Source: Saururus chinensis (lineage: Eukaryota > Streptophyta > Magnoliopsida > Piperales > Saururaceae). Taken from it: 64,000 nt of DNA. Both the position numbers and the translations under genes were made by a program. Positions 11,630 to 25,310 of the stretch are shown piece after piece. Numbering within the stretch: position 1 is the stretch's first letter; every line of letters starts with the position of its first letter. The DNA is taken from positions 21,206,563-21,270,562 of the forward strand of contig CP141145.1 in assembly GCA_035235625.1 (NCBI GenBank), written 5' to 3'. The notes under the pieces are model-generated. The model saw nothing but the letters and a program-made list of their open reading frames with translations. It made no database searches and was not told the origin of the DNA.

Positions 11630-13103
11630 GTCCATCCCTCAAGAGTCCAGGGTTTTTACCTTCTAGACTAGAAGGCTATAAAATCATCAGGAATTTTTTA
11701 CATCGAAGTAATCTTTATTTATACAACCCCAGCTCACATGATAAATTATTAAGAAACCCATCATTTACTTGTTAAGTTGTCACAAATCTGAGTTTTACTC
11801 AAGTTTCGAGCCAAAACACAGAAACATCAACATTTATTCATCCACCAAATCAGAGCAGGGCAACGCCAAAAAGAAAAATATTGACACCCAAAGGAGGAAA
11901 ACAAATAACTGAATTTAGAAAGCATCACTTACCTACGGAGCAAAAGGCATTAGGGGAGATTCGAAGAAGAAGCCGTCCACATCTACTTGTCCTTCACAAG
12001 CCGGTGATCAAACAACATTCGGGAACACTCGGGTGAGGGTAAATAACTCAGGCAATTGGGCGATGGAGGATTTAAAAACCGAACGGGACTTATCGGGCTC
12101 TCGTGACAAAAAATATCCAATGAAACCGCTCTACCACATGTTTATGCATATGTCTATTTATCTTTAAATACATAATCTAAAATTTATGCTTCATCTTACT
12201 CAATTTTAAACACATAAAAATTTATCAAATGTGTCCCTTAATCAAAAGACATATTTACCATATATCCCGTACCGCAGTTCCACTAATTAATTGATCCCGA
12301 GCTTGGTTCACCTTACTACAACCCGATAATACCCTATTTATTTATACTTAAATGGGCTGCCCGATTACCAGCCCTGCTTCTAGTCAAATATCTGATTATT
12401 ACACTCATCAAACTTAGCAACATAAAGAGGCACCTCGTATTGACCGTACCACACAAGGGAGTGTCATACTGTCATGGCTCATTTGTTGATTCTTTATCCT
12501 ATTCTCATTGTTAATTAGTCCATTAGACAAAGTGTCACGTCATCTTGACAAACCCTGCTGCCCCGACAAGAAATATACAAGGGCTCCTGTTGCTGCTCAA
12601 ACAAAACACCACTTTTTTAGATAAAAAACTTACTATATGAATGGACCCTACAAGGGCATTGCAAGCGGATTAATATTTTGTGTGCAAATAAAACGGTGGA
12701 TTTGTCAAAAATAGCCCTGAGATCCTTATATTAACCAAAATGTATGAAGGTTTTGATTGTTGACACTACCACACCTATTCATTTCAGGAAGTATTTTTAA
12801 TGCTCTCTAATGAAATTAAAAAATGCTTCTCCACTTAAAATAAAAAATGATTCTCACACTCTTCCTTCTCTCACCTACCTTTCCTTATTATTGTGTCATC
12901 TTCTTCTACTGTTGCTCCCCGATAATTTATTGGACCAAGGTATGGGCTCTAGTTCATTTTGGTCCACATTAATCATGGCCCGAGTGAGGCTGTATGGACC
13001 ACGGGGTCCAAGGTTAGGGGGTTGGTCGTGCCAACCCTACACGAGCCATCGTGACATTAATTTGATTGGGACCTATATTCGTTACACACACACACACTAG
13101 ACA
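11630..13103. other. AT-rich intergenic region, no gene found
   Basis: I see no domain, RNA gene or clear transposon. Short frames such as 12810-13100 lack any recognisable motif. A short CA run (cacacacaca) sits near 13085-13097, just before the probable copia LTR. Confidence 0.4.
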
Positions 13104-13935
13104 TGTGACTAGGATGTGCCTTAACACATTTTGGGGCCCGACTCGCGAATTATGTGTCAATGGTTAGACCTGTGGTTAGCGAAGGGTCAATCCTGTCGCG
13201 GACTTAGTTGTGTGTAGGAGATCTAGGCCCCTGTGAGCTCTAAGAGACAGAGCCTGCACCTGTCGTGTATGATTCTCTAATTTATAAGCCAAAAATTTTA
13301 ATAGGAAAAGCCCAACTCATGAAGCCCAATTAAGAGCCCATTTAAGAGGGGATTAAGAGGGATATTTAAGGGAGAATAAGAGAGGAGAAGCCCTAGTTTC
13401 GGGCCGCTCCCTCTCTTTCTCCTCTCTCCCAATTTTCACCCCCCATCTCTCCCTTTTGGTGCAGCCCCCTCTTGTTCTTGAGAGAACTAGGGCTGGCAGC
13501 CCCTCCTCCTTCTCCTATCCCCTCCTTTGTGTGTGGTGCTAGAGTGGAGGACATTCACTCACTGATTTAAGGCTTCAAGGACGTGGTTTGTGGCATTCCT
13601 TGTTGGATTTTCATCCAAGATCAAGGTGGTAGAGGGATCCACACATACAAGGTAAAATCACATTCTCTTCTTAAGTCTATGTATTCTATTACAATAAGAT
13701 GATGATGTGAAGATTATATGGTGTGCTAGGCACTGATCAGCCCAAAGTTAGTATGTGCTTGTTCCCTAATTTCGTTTTCATTAATTGCATGCTCTAATTC
13801 GGATAGTATATTGATTATTGATTTGCAATTGTATGCATGTTTGTGTAGATAATTGAGTAAAGATTTGATTTTAAATTGGTGTGTCATCCCCGAGGCCTAG
13901 GGACCGCCACGCTTCTGCCAACCAGCCACTCTTCA
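13104..13935 (+). repeat. Probable 5' LTR of a decayed copia element
   Basis: The right end is set by a CA (cttca) lying one base before a sequence resembling the initiator-tRNA-Met primer-binding site at 13937. The left end is a guess at the first TG of tgtgactaggatg near 13104. The LTR contains a pyrimidine-rich leader at 13390-13530. A matching 3' LTR was not recognised near 20600, so the element is probably truncated. Confidence 0.5.
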
Positions 13936-13936
13936 G

Positions 13937-13949
13937 TGGTATTGGAGCC
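13937..13949 (+). other. Primer-binding site of copia element
   Basis: tggtattggagcc matches the TGGTATCAGAGC consensus complementary to the 3' end of initiator tRNA-Met, with small changes. It lies directly after the inferred LTR end, as in Ty1/copia elements. Confidence 0.65.
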
Positions 13950-14848
13950 ATGTTTGGGGATTTGGTCACTAATTTGATTAGAAATCAAATCGATTTACCC
14001 GATTTAGGGTTTTGAATGCTAGAAAGGGGGAAACCCTAAATTGATCTATTTACATGTGCTATCCATAGGGCTTTTGTAATTAAGTTGAGATTGAATGTTT
14101 ATGGAACTGTTTTGCATGATTTGTTTTCTGGAAATTGGATGATTAGATGATTAATTAAACATTTAGTGCATTTAAGCACTTGTAGGGGCAAAAGTCATTT
14201 CGGCTTTGTGGTTTTTGCTCCATTAATTTCTCTAATCACTTCTTGCTCACATGCGCATTTGCTGGTAAGCAAGACTAATTAATGATTTTTGTTTAAATTT
14301 AATTAATTTAGTGTGATTAAAAATTTGTGTGAATTGACCGTTTTAGCCCTAGGGGCATTTTGGTCAAATCACATAGGTTGTGTGTGTGTGCCTATGTGTT
14401 TTCTATCCTGAATTGTATTCTTTGTGTCACATTGAATAGTTGCTAGGTTTATTGTCTTGCCCTAGGGCTATTTTGATAATTTTACACTAAATTTTTTCTA
14501 AACATAAAATTGAAATTCTAGCAACCCCTAGATGAGTTTATTTGTTGTATTTAGTGGTGAGTGGGGTTTTTAATGGATTGCATAAATTATAAATATTTAA
14601 TTACAAAATTAGGGTAACTTTTTTTAAGGGGCTTAAAGGATAGTTAGGGGTTTTCACTTGATATTGACCCAAACCTAATTTATGTGCAATTAAACCAAGT
14701 AAATCAGCATAATATAATTTGTCCATTTTCTTTATAGTTAGATTAAGAGAATCTAAATAATAATTACTTAATAAGCTTTTGGTCAACCACAATATAAATT
14801 TACTGTTTTTTTTGTCTCAATCTTTGTAGCTTTATAATAGCTTCTAAG

Positions 14849-17070
14849 ATGGTCACATCATAATTAGGGAAGACTGAAAAGCTAAATGCTAATGACTATC
14901 TAGTGTGGAAGAGGATGATACATTATATCCTCACCCTCTTTGATCTTGCTCATGTCATAGAGCAGATCATTGAGCCACTATTAGAAAATTCTTCAATTGC
15001 ACAGAAGAAGGCTCATGACAAGCTAAAGAATGATAACATCAAGGTTAGGTCTTCCATTCTAACTTTCATGGAGCCAAATATGGAAAGTCTCTTTGAAAAG
15101 TACAAGAGTGCCAGAGAGATGCTGGAGGTTGTTTCTGTGAGGTATGGAGAGCAAATAGAGGCTCATAAGAGAATGTTGTACTCTAAGTACCAGACTTTTA
15201 GGATGAAGAAGGGAGATGATGTGAATGAGCACTTGAGTACTATGTCCATCAGTGTTGATGACCTGGAGACACTGGATGACCTTATCTCTAAGTATGTCTA
15301 AGTGTCTACAATGTTGAACAACCTCTGTAAGTCCTAAGAGAGTGTCGTATTCTACCTCAATATAAGTGACCAGAAGCTTACAATGGGGGCTTTGACTGTC
15401 AAGCTTAGGCTTGAGCAGGAAATGAGGAACCATATTAATGCTTCAGGTGCTACTACTGCCAACCTGACACATAGCTCTAGTGAAGGCAAGAAAGGTGGAC
15501 ATAGGCCAAATCCTTCAAAGAAAAGAGCTTTCAAGAAAAAAGGGAAAAACCTCAAAATAAGGGCAATGGCAAGGGGAATAACAAACCTAAGGTGCTTGCT
15601 TCAAATGTGGTCAGGTGAGCCACTTCAAGGCTAATTATCCCTAGAAAGATGACCAGTTAAGCAACAACAACAAGGGCAAGAATAAGGAAATTGTTTGTAT
15701 TGTCTCAAAGGTGATGATAGATGACATCAAGGAGAAGACTTAGTGGCAGGATTATGCAGCCACTATCCATGTGTCTCATTCTAGGAGATCCAGGGGTGAG
15801 ATGATCAATCTCATGTCAGGCCAGAACAAAGTCTTCATGGGCAATAACACATACTGCAAGGTGGAGCCATGGAGAACTATAGGATTCCTATAAAGTAAGG
15901 GTCTACCCTGGTGTTTACTGATGCACTTTTTATTCCCTCCATTAAGAGGAATCTGATTTAAATCTCTATTCTGACTAAAAAGGGGTTTGAAGTTAGATTC
16001 AAGGGGAGCAAGGCCGCTGTGGGAAATGGTGGGACTGTACTTTTTACTTCTTCTCTAGTAGATAGTTTATATTGTTTGGATATAATGGACTCTCTAGAAT
16101 CTAATGAAATGCTCTTCTGAGTATCTTGCATTGTCTGTGGAAGATGCCCTGCTGTGGCATATGCATTTGTATCATGTGAATGTAGATACAAAAGATATCG
16201 AACGCTAGGTTGCTACCCAAAATATCTAAAGACCTACGTATGTGTGAGGATTGCTTATCGGGAAAGATAAGCAGATAATCCTTCTAAAAGGGATAAAGGG
16301 CAAATGAATTATTAGGGGTAGTTCATTCTAACATCTGTGGGCCCCTGAATGTTCGGACCCACAGAGGGATGATATACTTTATCACATTTATAAATAATTA
16401 TTCAAGATATGGGTACATGTATCTAATAAACAATAAGTCTGATGCTTTAAATAAATTCAGGGAATTTAAAGCTGAGGTAGAGAGAGTTAGGCAGGAAAGT
16501 AAAAAACCTGAGAACTAACAGGGGTGGCGAGTACACCTCTAACCTGTTTAAGAATTATTGTACTGATCAGGAAACAGTTCATCAGTACATGAGTGGTAAA
16601 AGGCGTAATAGGACACTTATGGACAAGGTAAAGTTCATGCTAAATCACTCTGAGTTAGGAATTAACTTCTAGGATAAGGCTTTAGACACCACCTTGTAAA
16701 TCCTTAATCGTGTACCTACAAAGGTAGTCTAATAGACACCTTATAAGTTATAGACGGATCGACATTCGGACTTAGGGCATCTTAGAGTGTGGGGGTCCAA
16801 GGCATACGCAAAGGTGTTTGACTAGCATAGGTCAAAGTTGAACCCTAAGACCATAATCGTGTACCTACAAAGGTAGTCTAATAGACACCTTACAAGTTAT
16901 AGACGGATCGACATTCGGACTTAGGGCATCTTAGAGTGTGGGGGTCCAAGGCATACGCAAAGGTGCTTAACTAGCATAGGTCAAAGCTGAACCCTAAGAC
17001 CATAAAATGTAACTTTATTAGTTACTGTGATCACTCTAAGGAATACATCTTTATAGTTCACCACATGGAT
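14849..17070 (+). pseudogene. Decayed copia gag-pol (gag, zinc knuckle, protease, integrase), left part
   Basis: From ATG 14849 the frame gives a copia gag: a stop at codon 5, then KLNANDYLVWKRMIHY through to a stop at 15299. The same frame continues through two further stops to a Lys-rich segment ending near 15634. A shifted frame then gives a damaged CCHC knuckle (CFKCGQVSHFKANY, last Cys replaced by Tyr). Further on are protease-like VSHSRRSRGEM and FTDALFIPSIKRNLI, then integrase-like GPLNVRTHRGM...FITFINNYSRYGYMYL with many stops and frameshifts. This is a dead Ty1/copia element. It is interrupted at 17070 by an LTR insertion and resumes at 20338. Confidence 0.8.
16706..17003. repeat. 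Two 149-bp tandem units within copia pol
   Basis: Units 16706-16854 and 16855-17003 begin aatcgtgtacctacaaaggt and differ at only about four positions (for example ttataagtta versus ttacaagtta). Each encodes a decayed copia pol piece (GHLRVWGSKAYAKVF-like). The duplication is much younger than the decay of the surrounding element. Confidence 0.88.
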
Positions 17071-20000
17071 TGTCACGCCCCGGCGATGCCCGACCCGAGC
17101 CGAACCCGGTCCAAGGGCCGGTCAAGCGCGCGGGGGCGACGAAGTGAAATTGAGAAACGATTCTAGCGGAAGACTTAATCCCTAACCACGGGCGATTAAC
17201 AGCAACACGGAGTGCGCACAATCCTTTGAGCAAGAGTAAATAAAAGGGGGAAAAAAGGTGTTGCTTAACACAAAGTAAACAACAATCTCAAACCCACAAG
17301 CTTAGTTTTAAGTAAAGCCCTCACCGGCTCAAAATAAGTCATAAGCAAACATAACTGTAACATGTGACATAAATCCACAACAAAGAACCCTACACCTAGG
17401 TTCTAACATAAAACATGAAACAAAATGAAGGAAAGTCACGCAACGATCTCCATCATCACACCCAAGCTACCTCTGACCTTTCCTCAAAAAGGCAATCCTG
17501 TCCGTCTGCGTGTCGCACCACGCAGCCCCAAATCAAAACACAAAAGAGGGGTGAGTTTTAACACTCAGCAATGGTTTTAATATCACTGTCAACGTAGAAA
17601 ATACGATAGCTTAGAAATGAGATCGTTTCAGATCAAAGATTTACATGGTGCATCACTTTACGATCACACATTCATATCACTTAACACTGCACAAAAATGC
17701 ATAATTCAACCTGCATGGATGTATCTCTAGCATACATATTCCCACATGCATTCACATCATAACCAATCCCGCATAGATATATTTCTAACATACATATTCC
17801 ACATGCACAACATCAACATCAACATGCATGGATGTATCTCTAACATACATATTCCCACATGCATAATGTTATCACAATCAACCTCCATCAAGGAGTAATC
17901 ACACATTGACGTCACACAGACGGGAGCATAGACAAGGCCACGAAGGCGTGTCATGGTACAAAATTCTACACAAGAATTCAAGAAAGATCGGGGTTGTCAA
18001 TCCCTAATACTGCTCGCCCTGGACGATCCTGGCCAAGGATGTCCCATTCTCACACAGAGAATCTAGAGCAGGGGTGTTCGCCCAGGGACATCTCCTGCGG
18101 AGGGAAGAGCCCGAGTTCTCACACAGAGAACCCTAGAACACGTGGTAGCGGGGTGCACACGGCATACCACACTGGATTCTCAGGGTCCAGATGACACACA
18201 TAAAAATATTCTCACGTATCCGCAAGACAAGTACACAACTCGTCCCCACATCATTCCATTAAACAAGACTCAACCCGGGGAGTGCACTCGTTCCACACAG
18301 GAACTCCAAATCGTTCCATAGGAACTTCAAATCGAAATATGTCCTTTCGGACCAATCAACTTGCGATTAATCCACGACCGATAAACCCGGCACGCAATTC
18401 CATCACATTGCATCCAATCGGTCAAATTCGATTAATCACGATGAAGCCTCAATTGGAAATCCATTTTCATGATGCGTGCAGCATGGTACATGCGTGGGCA
18501 AAGCATACATGAATCCTAATCATGATAAGTGCTCTCACCAGCCCCTAATGCATCATTCATAATCACGATATTAAGCTTCAACATCATCATTTAACCCCCA
18601 CATGTGTGTGTGTGTGTAACTAGTAGAAGCCTTTCACATAATGCATATTAACATGCTTGAAAATCAACTCACTACCACACCACACATGTGAATTTCTACT
18701 TAAACATGAATTCCAGTGGAAATCATAGTAGAAGAATCGTTGAAATCACAGTTAAATTCAAAACTCAACCACAAAGGCTAAACACCTATAACATCACTCA
18801 TTTCATCATTGAGTCATGGCATTCACCAACATTCACACACCATTAATCACAATTTATCATGACAAATCTGTCCAACAATGATTATAGTCCCTACCGAAAT
18901 ATGCTTAACCAAAGGGAAACAACTATTCATAATTTCAAAATAACGATTCCAACATCATGCCACAAAACATAAGTCATCCCACCATCACTAAGCATATATC
19001 TCAACTCCATAAACTCAATAGCATGCATTTCCAGTAGCCTAACATAGCTCAAAACACTCCACATTCATATAAAATTGGCAAGCCAAGGTGGAATCATCAA
19101 AATAGGCATCATACACACAACATGCAAATTTCCTGTGTAGCCGATCGATCGCCCTTCAGGCCGTTCGATCGGTTACACGCAAAATTTTGAAATTTTCAGT
19201 TCAGTCGATCGATCGCCCTGCAAGGCCGATCGATCGCCAACACGTGAAACAGTCATCTTCTTCCTTTCGCAAAATCAAACCGAAACACCATAGATAACAC
19301 TTCAAATCCACATCTAGCACCCTAATCATCATCAAAAGTCCTCCTTGACTTCCAGAATATCAAACCAAACCATAATAATGCAAAACCCTAAGAAATCGGG
19401 ATTAAATAATTCCATTTTCTAATCTTACCATTAACACACTAAATCAAGCAAACTATTTCGAAATAAGCCAAAAATGAAGAGTTTTACCATGGATAAACAG
19501 AGATTTCGAAGACCCATTACCTCAGCACTTGATTAAGCTCGGATTGAAGAGTCACCCTTCTTGAAATCCTTGAAAACACAATGAGTTTGAATCAAACACC
19601 AATAGAAATCGATTTACTTAAGAAATCCCTAATTAAATCTTAGATCTAGGGCTTGTTGGTAGTAAAAATCGAATTTTGAATGTTAGGGTTTGTAGTAAAA
19701 CACAAATCAGTAGCTTTTGATGGTCAAAAACGAATTGAATCAAGGGGAAAATGGTAGATTTAGAAGAAATTAAGAGAAAAGCCATGGATTAGTGCTTAAT
19801 TAGAGCAAGCTTACCTTAATCGGCTTCTAATTCGGGCCTAAGTGGGGATTAGGCCAGACCTCCTTCCTTATCCTATTCCCAAAAATGGAAATGGCTCAGG
19901 TTTGCCCTTTTATAGTAAGGGTTGGGGTAGGCAAAGGTAAGTTTTGGGGTGTAAATATGAAAAGTAGGCTAAAAGTGGTTATTTTGCAAATTTAAGCACG

Positions 20001-20342
20001 AATTAAGCCTAATAAAATTCTGAAAATTTTTGTGTGACCTTAAAGTATATGTCTAGGTTCATTTGACACAAAAATAAAATTTTCGACCGTGGGGCCCACA
20101 GGGGTCCCGCCAAAACCCTAATTTTTGGGAAAATAGTGAAAATTCCGAAAAATCTCAAAAATTCACATTTGGTTTAAAATCACTTAAAACCACTAATATT
20201 GAAGTTAATTTTGGTTAAAACCATCACAAACTCTATTTATTTACAAAATCACCGAATAAGATCAGAAAACACGTAAATCTCACGATAATCAATAATTAAA
20301 GAAAACCAAAACCGGTTTAAAGATGAAGGTCCTTACATGGAT
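17066..20342 (-). mobile_element. Solo LTR of a gypsy-type element inserted in copia, with TSD
   Basis: The insert 17071-20337 (3267 bp) starts TGTCACGCCCC and ends CCTTACA, so it has TG...CA ends. It is flanked by a perfect 5-bp target duplication TGGAT (17066-17070 and 20338-20342). Its sequence matches the LTR at 61444-64000, which is followed on the minus strand by a primer-binding site and gag. That fixes the orientation as minus and identifies this as an LTR without internal region, i.e. a solo LTR. It contains short repeats (atgtatctctaacatacata, about 17700-17860) that are expanded in the 61-64 kb copy. Confidence 0.85.
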
Positions 20343-20620
20343 GGGACAATGAGGGTAATTGAGTCTAGAGACGCTTATTCCTTGGAGGAAGAATTAAACC
20401 TTAGAATACCTAACAAAAGAGTCAATTTGTTTGAGGTTGTAAAAGAGGCTAGTCCTAGCACTTCCCAGAGGAAGTAATTGGATCAGGTCTAAACCAAACC
20501 GAACAAGAACCCAGGGTATTAAGGGAAATAAGACATTCAACACAGTTGAAAGACTTCTATATAATGCTAGGGGAAGACAACGTTATGTTAGATGAACCTG
20601 TTATAAACAACCCGATTACT
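20338..20620 (+). pseudogene. Decayed copia pol, right part
   Basis: After the solo LTR the copia frame resumes with EEELNLRIPNKRVNLFEVVKEASPSTSQRK, a linker resembling the segment between copia integrase and reverse transcriptase, followed by stops. Similarity fades by about 20620. The reverse transcriptase and RNase H are missing, so the element is truncated. Confidence 0.6.
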
Positions 20621-22721
20621 CTTGAACAAGCTTTGGGCCCATAATAAGCCCTTATGGGCCTTAGCTTCATGGTGTGAATGGTGCAGGTTTTAGTCTTCAG
20701 TAAGAGTTTGAAGCTGCTTTGTGAGCATTATACATTTCAAGGGGTCGTGGAGGTCTCCTTGATGTTGTAGTTTAGAATTAGTTTATTTTCACTTATTTAT
20801 GACTCGTGTTAGGGTTTTGAATAATAAGTTAAGATATTATATATTTATTTATATATAAATACACTATAAGCATAATGAATTATGAGTGTAGTTTCTTATT
20901 TGGCTATCCACTGGGTATATTTATATACTTAGCATATTTGTGGTAGTGGTACTTTGTAAGATTAAAGTTCTTTTGGGAATTTGTATATGTGACAAGAATG
21001 ACATTACTAAGCTATTTAGTATGCATAAATGTTATCTTACTTAAAGGTGGATAACATAGACATGTGAGTGTCAACATATTTACGCTTATGTATAGAATAT
21101 TCAAACATGTACTCGGGTAGGAGACCCTATTCAATTTATAATGTGGTTTGACCTTTATTATTATGATACTTTGATTTAATATTTGTACGTTTAAAAAATA
21201 AGCAGCTCATACCTTAGAAATATCTTAACGAATGTTTTAATTTAACAACAATATTATTATTTTGTTGTTGTGATGTTTTGTTAAAAAATACTTTATAGAT
21301 TATATTGATTTCAACTTTGTAAGGTTATATCTTGAGCTCTCAAATATGTATTTATACATTTTTGGTAGTGTTGATAAGATGTTGACAAATTTATCAAATG
21401 AGATTCCACATAAGTGTCTTTTCTCGAACTTCTTTTTGCGGGTGTCATAGATACAACATGCTTCTAGATAAATGTTTTTTTGCATTTTTACTTATACTAC
21501 ATATTTGAATTCGTGTATTTTTTACATTGTTAAAAAATTCTATCAAATGAGACTTACAACCAAACTGGTATACTATTATTTATGGCAACCTATAACTTAT
21601 AATTATATGTGTAGGTACTTTATGATCATTATAACCTTAAAAGCATGTATCTAACTATAGTATGAAATGGACATTTTTGTTCAATACATATTTTATTTTA
21701 ATTATATTTATATGTAAAATGTGTGTGCATTCTTACTAGCATCATTGTATATATTTCCTCTCAATTCATCTACTTCATCCTTTGTCTTTCATTTAGTTGT
21801 TGCTGCGTCAACCCCCCCTTCTCTTCATCCTCCTCTTCTCTTGTACCCTTATTCTTCCTCTTTGGCCTCCACAAATGCTAGCTCTTAATTTTTTCTCTCT
21901 CTCTCTCCTTCCACCTCCTTAGCCTATCATCTCTCACCACTAGTTGACCTAACCCCATTTTCTGTTTTTGCAGTGACCCAACCCAGCCCGGTCACCATTC
22001 AATTTCAACCGGCAGTTTCCACGGCCTAAACAAGCTGAAAGCCTGAAACGCCGATGACTGGTGGCCCTGAAAGGGTTACGTTCGATAATAGTCTCCCATC
22101 AAAGGGCAACACTGGCACTTCACCAACATTATCCTGTTAAAATGTGGGCGACTGAGCCGGCACAGTCGGTTGGTAGACCACGTGCGGTGTCGGCTAAAAG
22201 TCTAAAACCGGAAGGTATTAACGTGGGGCCCACACATGCCATAATCTCAACGACACTACGCATTGTAACGCGAGGCGGACGCGTTCTGACAAATGTTACA
22301 GCACTGTTTTTCAAACGAGATCTTGATTCTAATTTCTAGCCAAATGGGCCAATGCGTTCGTTGCCAACACGACATGAACACGTCCTGCCACCGTCCGTTG
22401 ATTGCGTGGCATGTTCGTGATTATTGAGACTTTCTAATCAACGAATAAATTCGTTAGTGAACCCCCATAATCGCCAAGTGGTGGCCACAAGTGTAAGTCA
22501 CAGGAATTGGGTCGAGCGGTAAGCGTGGGACCATTGAGACCGTATTAAATGATTTTGACCGGCGGACGGGATAGTCCAAGTAGAGGTAGCGGCCAAGAGT
22601 TAGTTGTGATCGGGTAGTAGTTGTTGTAGTGATTAAAGATCCCCACTTTGTATTTTGCTGGTTGGATATCCCCTGTGGTTTGTGTTTGGGTGTCTTGTAT
22701 ATTTTCTTCCCCTCTAGAAAC
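20621..22721. other. Repeat-like intergenic region, no gene
   Basis: Around 20860-20940 the text gtagtttcttatttggctat followed by ccactgggtatatttatata is related to 30985-31025 inside the LTR at 30355, so 20800-21290 may be another fragment of that LTR family. The block 22170-22620 resembles 29280-29640, with shared elements including ggcggacgcgttct and tggcatgtt. Short frames at 21300-21654 and 22061-22339 show no domain. Confidence 0.4.
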
Positions 22722-22942
22722 GGAAGCATTTTTTGTACTTCCTCTTCAGCACGAGTAGAGTGTAAGGAATATTTGAAAAATTATCTCTTTCAGATCAACC
22801 GCGCATATATTAGCGTATGTTAATATAAAATTATTTATATTAATGTGTATTAGCGTGTGTGTCGTCAATTTTGAAGATGAATATTTTTCAGGTGTTCCTT
22901 ACGCTTGGCTCACAGCAAGAGCAGAGCATAAAAAAAGCTTCC
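22722..22942. mobile_element. MITE, best preserved copy of the dispersed family
   Basis: The ends are inverted repeats of about 60 bp. Left ggaagcattttttgtacttc and right (complement) ggaagctttttttatgctct both continue into ctgtgagcc/agcgtaagga-like sequence and then tgaaaaat. Total 221 bp, AT-rich centre, no coding capacity. Flanking sequence (ctagaaac and ctataaaa) could be a degraded target duplication, but this is weak. Superfamily uncertain, perhaps Mutator-like. Confidence 0.7.
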
Positions 22943-24946
22943 CTATAAAACTACTTCTCAACTCCACCGATCTTAGACAAGTTTAGATTGATTGTAAAGC
23001 CCTTATACCAAAATTATTGTGTATCATTGTAAAAAAATATATGAAAATATAGTTTAGATTTTCGTGTGTTTTGACTTTTAGCATTGATTGATTGGTAACT
23101 CATACCAAATTTGAAATGATGCCCTCACAGTCCTTCTAATTGATCTTCAGATCCGCTATAAGATCGCCCCGCTCTCTAATAGTTGTTAAAAAATAAAATA
23201 CATATAAAAGATTTTCCTTTTTTAATAGGTTGAGGTATCAAAAAACTTAATTATCTTACATAGTATTAAAACACTATATTAGAGGAGGTATGCTTGACCA
23301 ACACTTGTACATAAAAGGGGGATGCTAAAATATAAAATATATATAAAAGATTTATCTTTCTAATGGCTTTAATTGTTAAGAAACTTGGTTACATAGTATC
23401 ACAGCACTATGTTACAGGAGGTGGTTATGTTATAGAAAATACGCTTGATAAACACTTATACATAAGGGGGATATTAGAGTATAAAATAAATATAAAAGAT
23501 TTCTCTTCCCAGCTGTTGGGAAACGTAGTTATCTTCTGAGAGTCGCTTGATAGGATCAAGGAAATTTAAAAATTTCCACCCATGTGCATTATTAGTCACA
23601 GAGAAAATTTGCTACGAGTGACCTCACAACAAAGTTTCTTCCCAGCTTGAAGATGGCAGAGCCACAAGCGTAAAACCTCGTGACTGCTACAACAAGAAGT
23701 CTGATAAGGTGACCCCAATGAGACCCGCCTCTCCAAGTAGACCACTTTCACCCTCTCCACTCAGCATCTCAACCAGCCCAATGCTTTTTCTTAATTTTCA
23801 GGCTATTCGATGCGAATCTTGTGGAGAAAATTTTGATTTCTCATGTATTATCCAATTTTGCTATTTTTTTATTTGAAGAAAAGCCATGTATTTTTCCTGC
23901 TTCAAGTACCATCCAGATGGACTAACGATTTGTGAGATCAGTAAGATGATCAATATTTGCCCGGTTCAAATTTCCATCCGGTTATAATATATGTTCCTAT
24001 TGCACTTCTTGGGTTTAGTTTAGTACCAGTCTCTGGTTTGGTTCTTGGTGTTCCGGTTGACTCTATGTTTGGGTCAGTTCCTAATTTACGGTTCGGCTCT
24101 TGTAAGAACTGATCCTACCTACCCGAGATGTAGCTTTATACCCAAATTGATCTGTCCCTAATAGATTAGCCTGGGTTTATTTAAATGGCAAACCGGATCA
24201 TGTTTGGGTTTTAAAGTCTTACCAACACAAACAGGTCAGGTTGTGGTTGGGTCAGGTCGAGTTCACCACTACCTGACCCGTGTCGGGTTAAAATAAAAAC
24301 ATATGAGAACAACTTGAGTAGAATCTATTACAAATTAAGTTTTCTTATCACATGCATTGCCCCAATTTGAACACAATCAATACAAAGATTTTTACGTGGC
24401 AACCCAAAGCAAGAGAAAACCATGGTCAGCCACTCTTTTCGTTGAATTAATGCACTATGAATGAAGAATTTACAAGACATGAAACTACCACCCTCTACCT
24501 CAACATTAGAATACACTTCTCTATTTAAAGTTGTTGGTCACATTTCTCATCCTTTGATACTTTAGCTTGTTCTTTGTTTGGGCCAAAGTAAACTTCTTGA
24601 TTGTTGATGTAGAAGCTTCTCTCTAAGTCCCTTGTCAAGAACTCCTTTTTTAGCACATTTGCGTTATGATTTGTGATGTATTTTATCACTCAATCTTTAC
24701 TCCATAAGATGTTTATGAAATGAAACTTTCACCTCTCGTGAATCCTCTTTCAATATGTAGGTGAATTAGGGAAAACACTAAATATTAAACTCTTTTTCCT
24801 CGAAGAAATTTTACTTCCCCTTCTCTCAATTCATCCAAAAATAGCCTCTAAACAATGCTTCAAGTCACCTAGGATTTTAGTATCATAGTTGGAAAGTAAT
24901 TCATTCCAAAATTTCTTAAATTAGGTAACTAATCACATATAGATAG
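22943..24946. other. Intergenic region with diverged tandem repeats
   Basis: No gene. At 23185-23330 and 23335-23480 two diverged units of about 150 bp share ataaaagattt..., cttacatagtatta-like, cactatrttasaggaggt and acataaggggga motifs, with a third partial unit from 23485. GGGTTGGG/GACCCG-rich text at 24180-24290 looks like diverged nonautonomous transposon sequence without definable ends. Confidence 0.45.
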
Positions 24947-25310
24947 ATCATTCATAGGGGTGCTCACAGACGTCCATGGTCCAGTTGTCCATCTGTGTAT
25001 GCGTTCGCTTTTATATAGAACAGATAAATTTTTATGTCCGAGCTATACATAGACACAAACATAGACCAAGTTTTTTGTCCACCCTAATGAGTAGCTATAG
25101 ACACGACCATACCTTTGTTCATGTCTCCGAATGTCCGTGTTTGTCATCCTTGATCCAATAGTATATTACTCTAACTCTCCTAAAGTCTTAAATCCACCAA
25201 GATACCTATATAGCCATGACCCATATACCAAATTGTTCTCATCCATCATATCACTTTATAGCCCATGAAGTTATTTGTATGTCAGCTTTCGTTATGATTT
25301 GTAATTCTGT

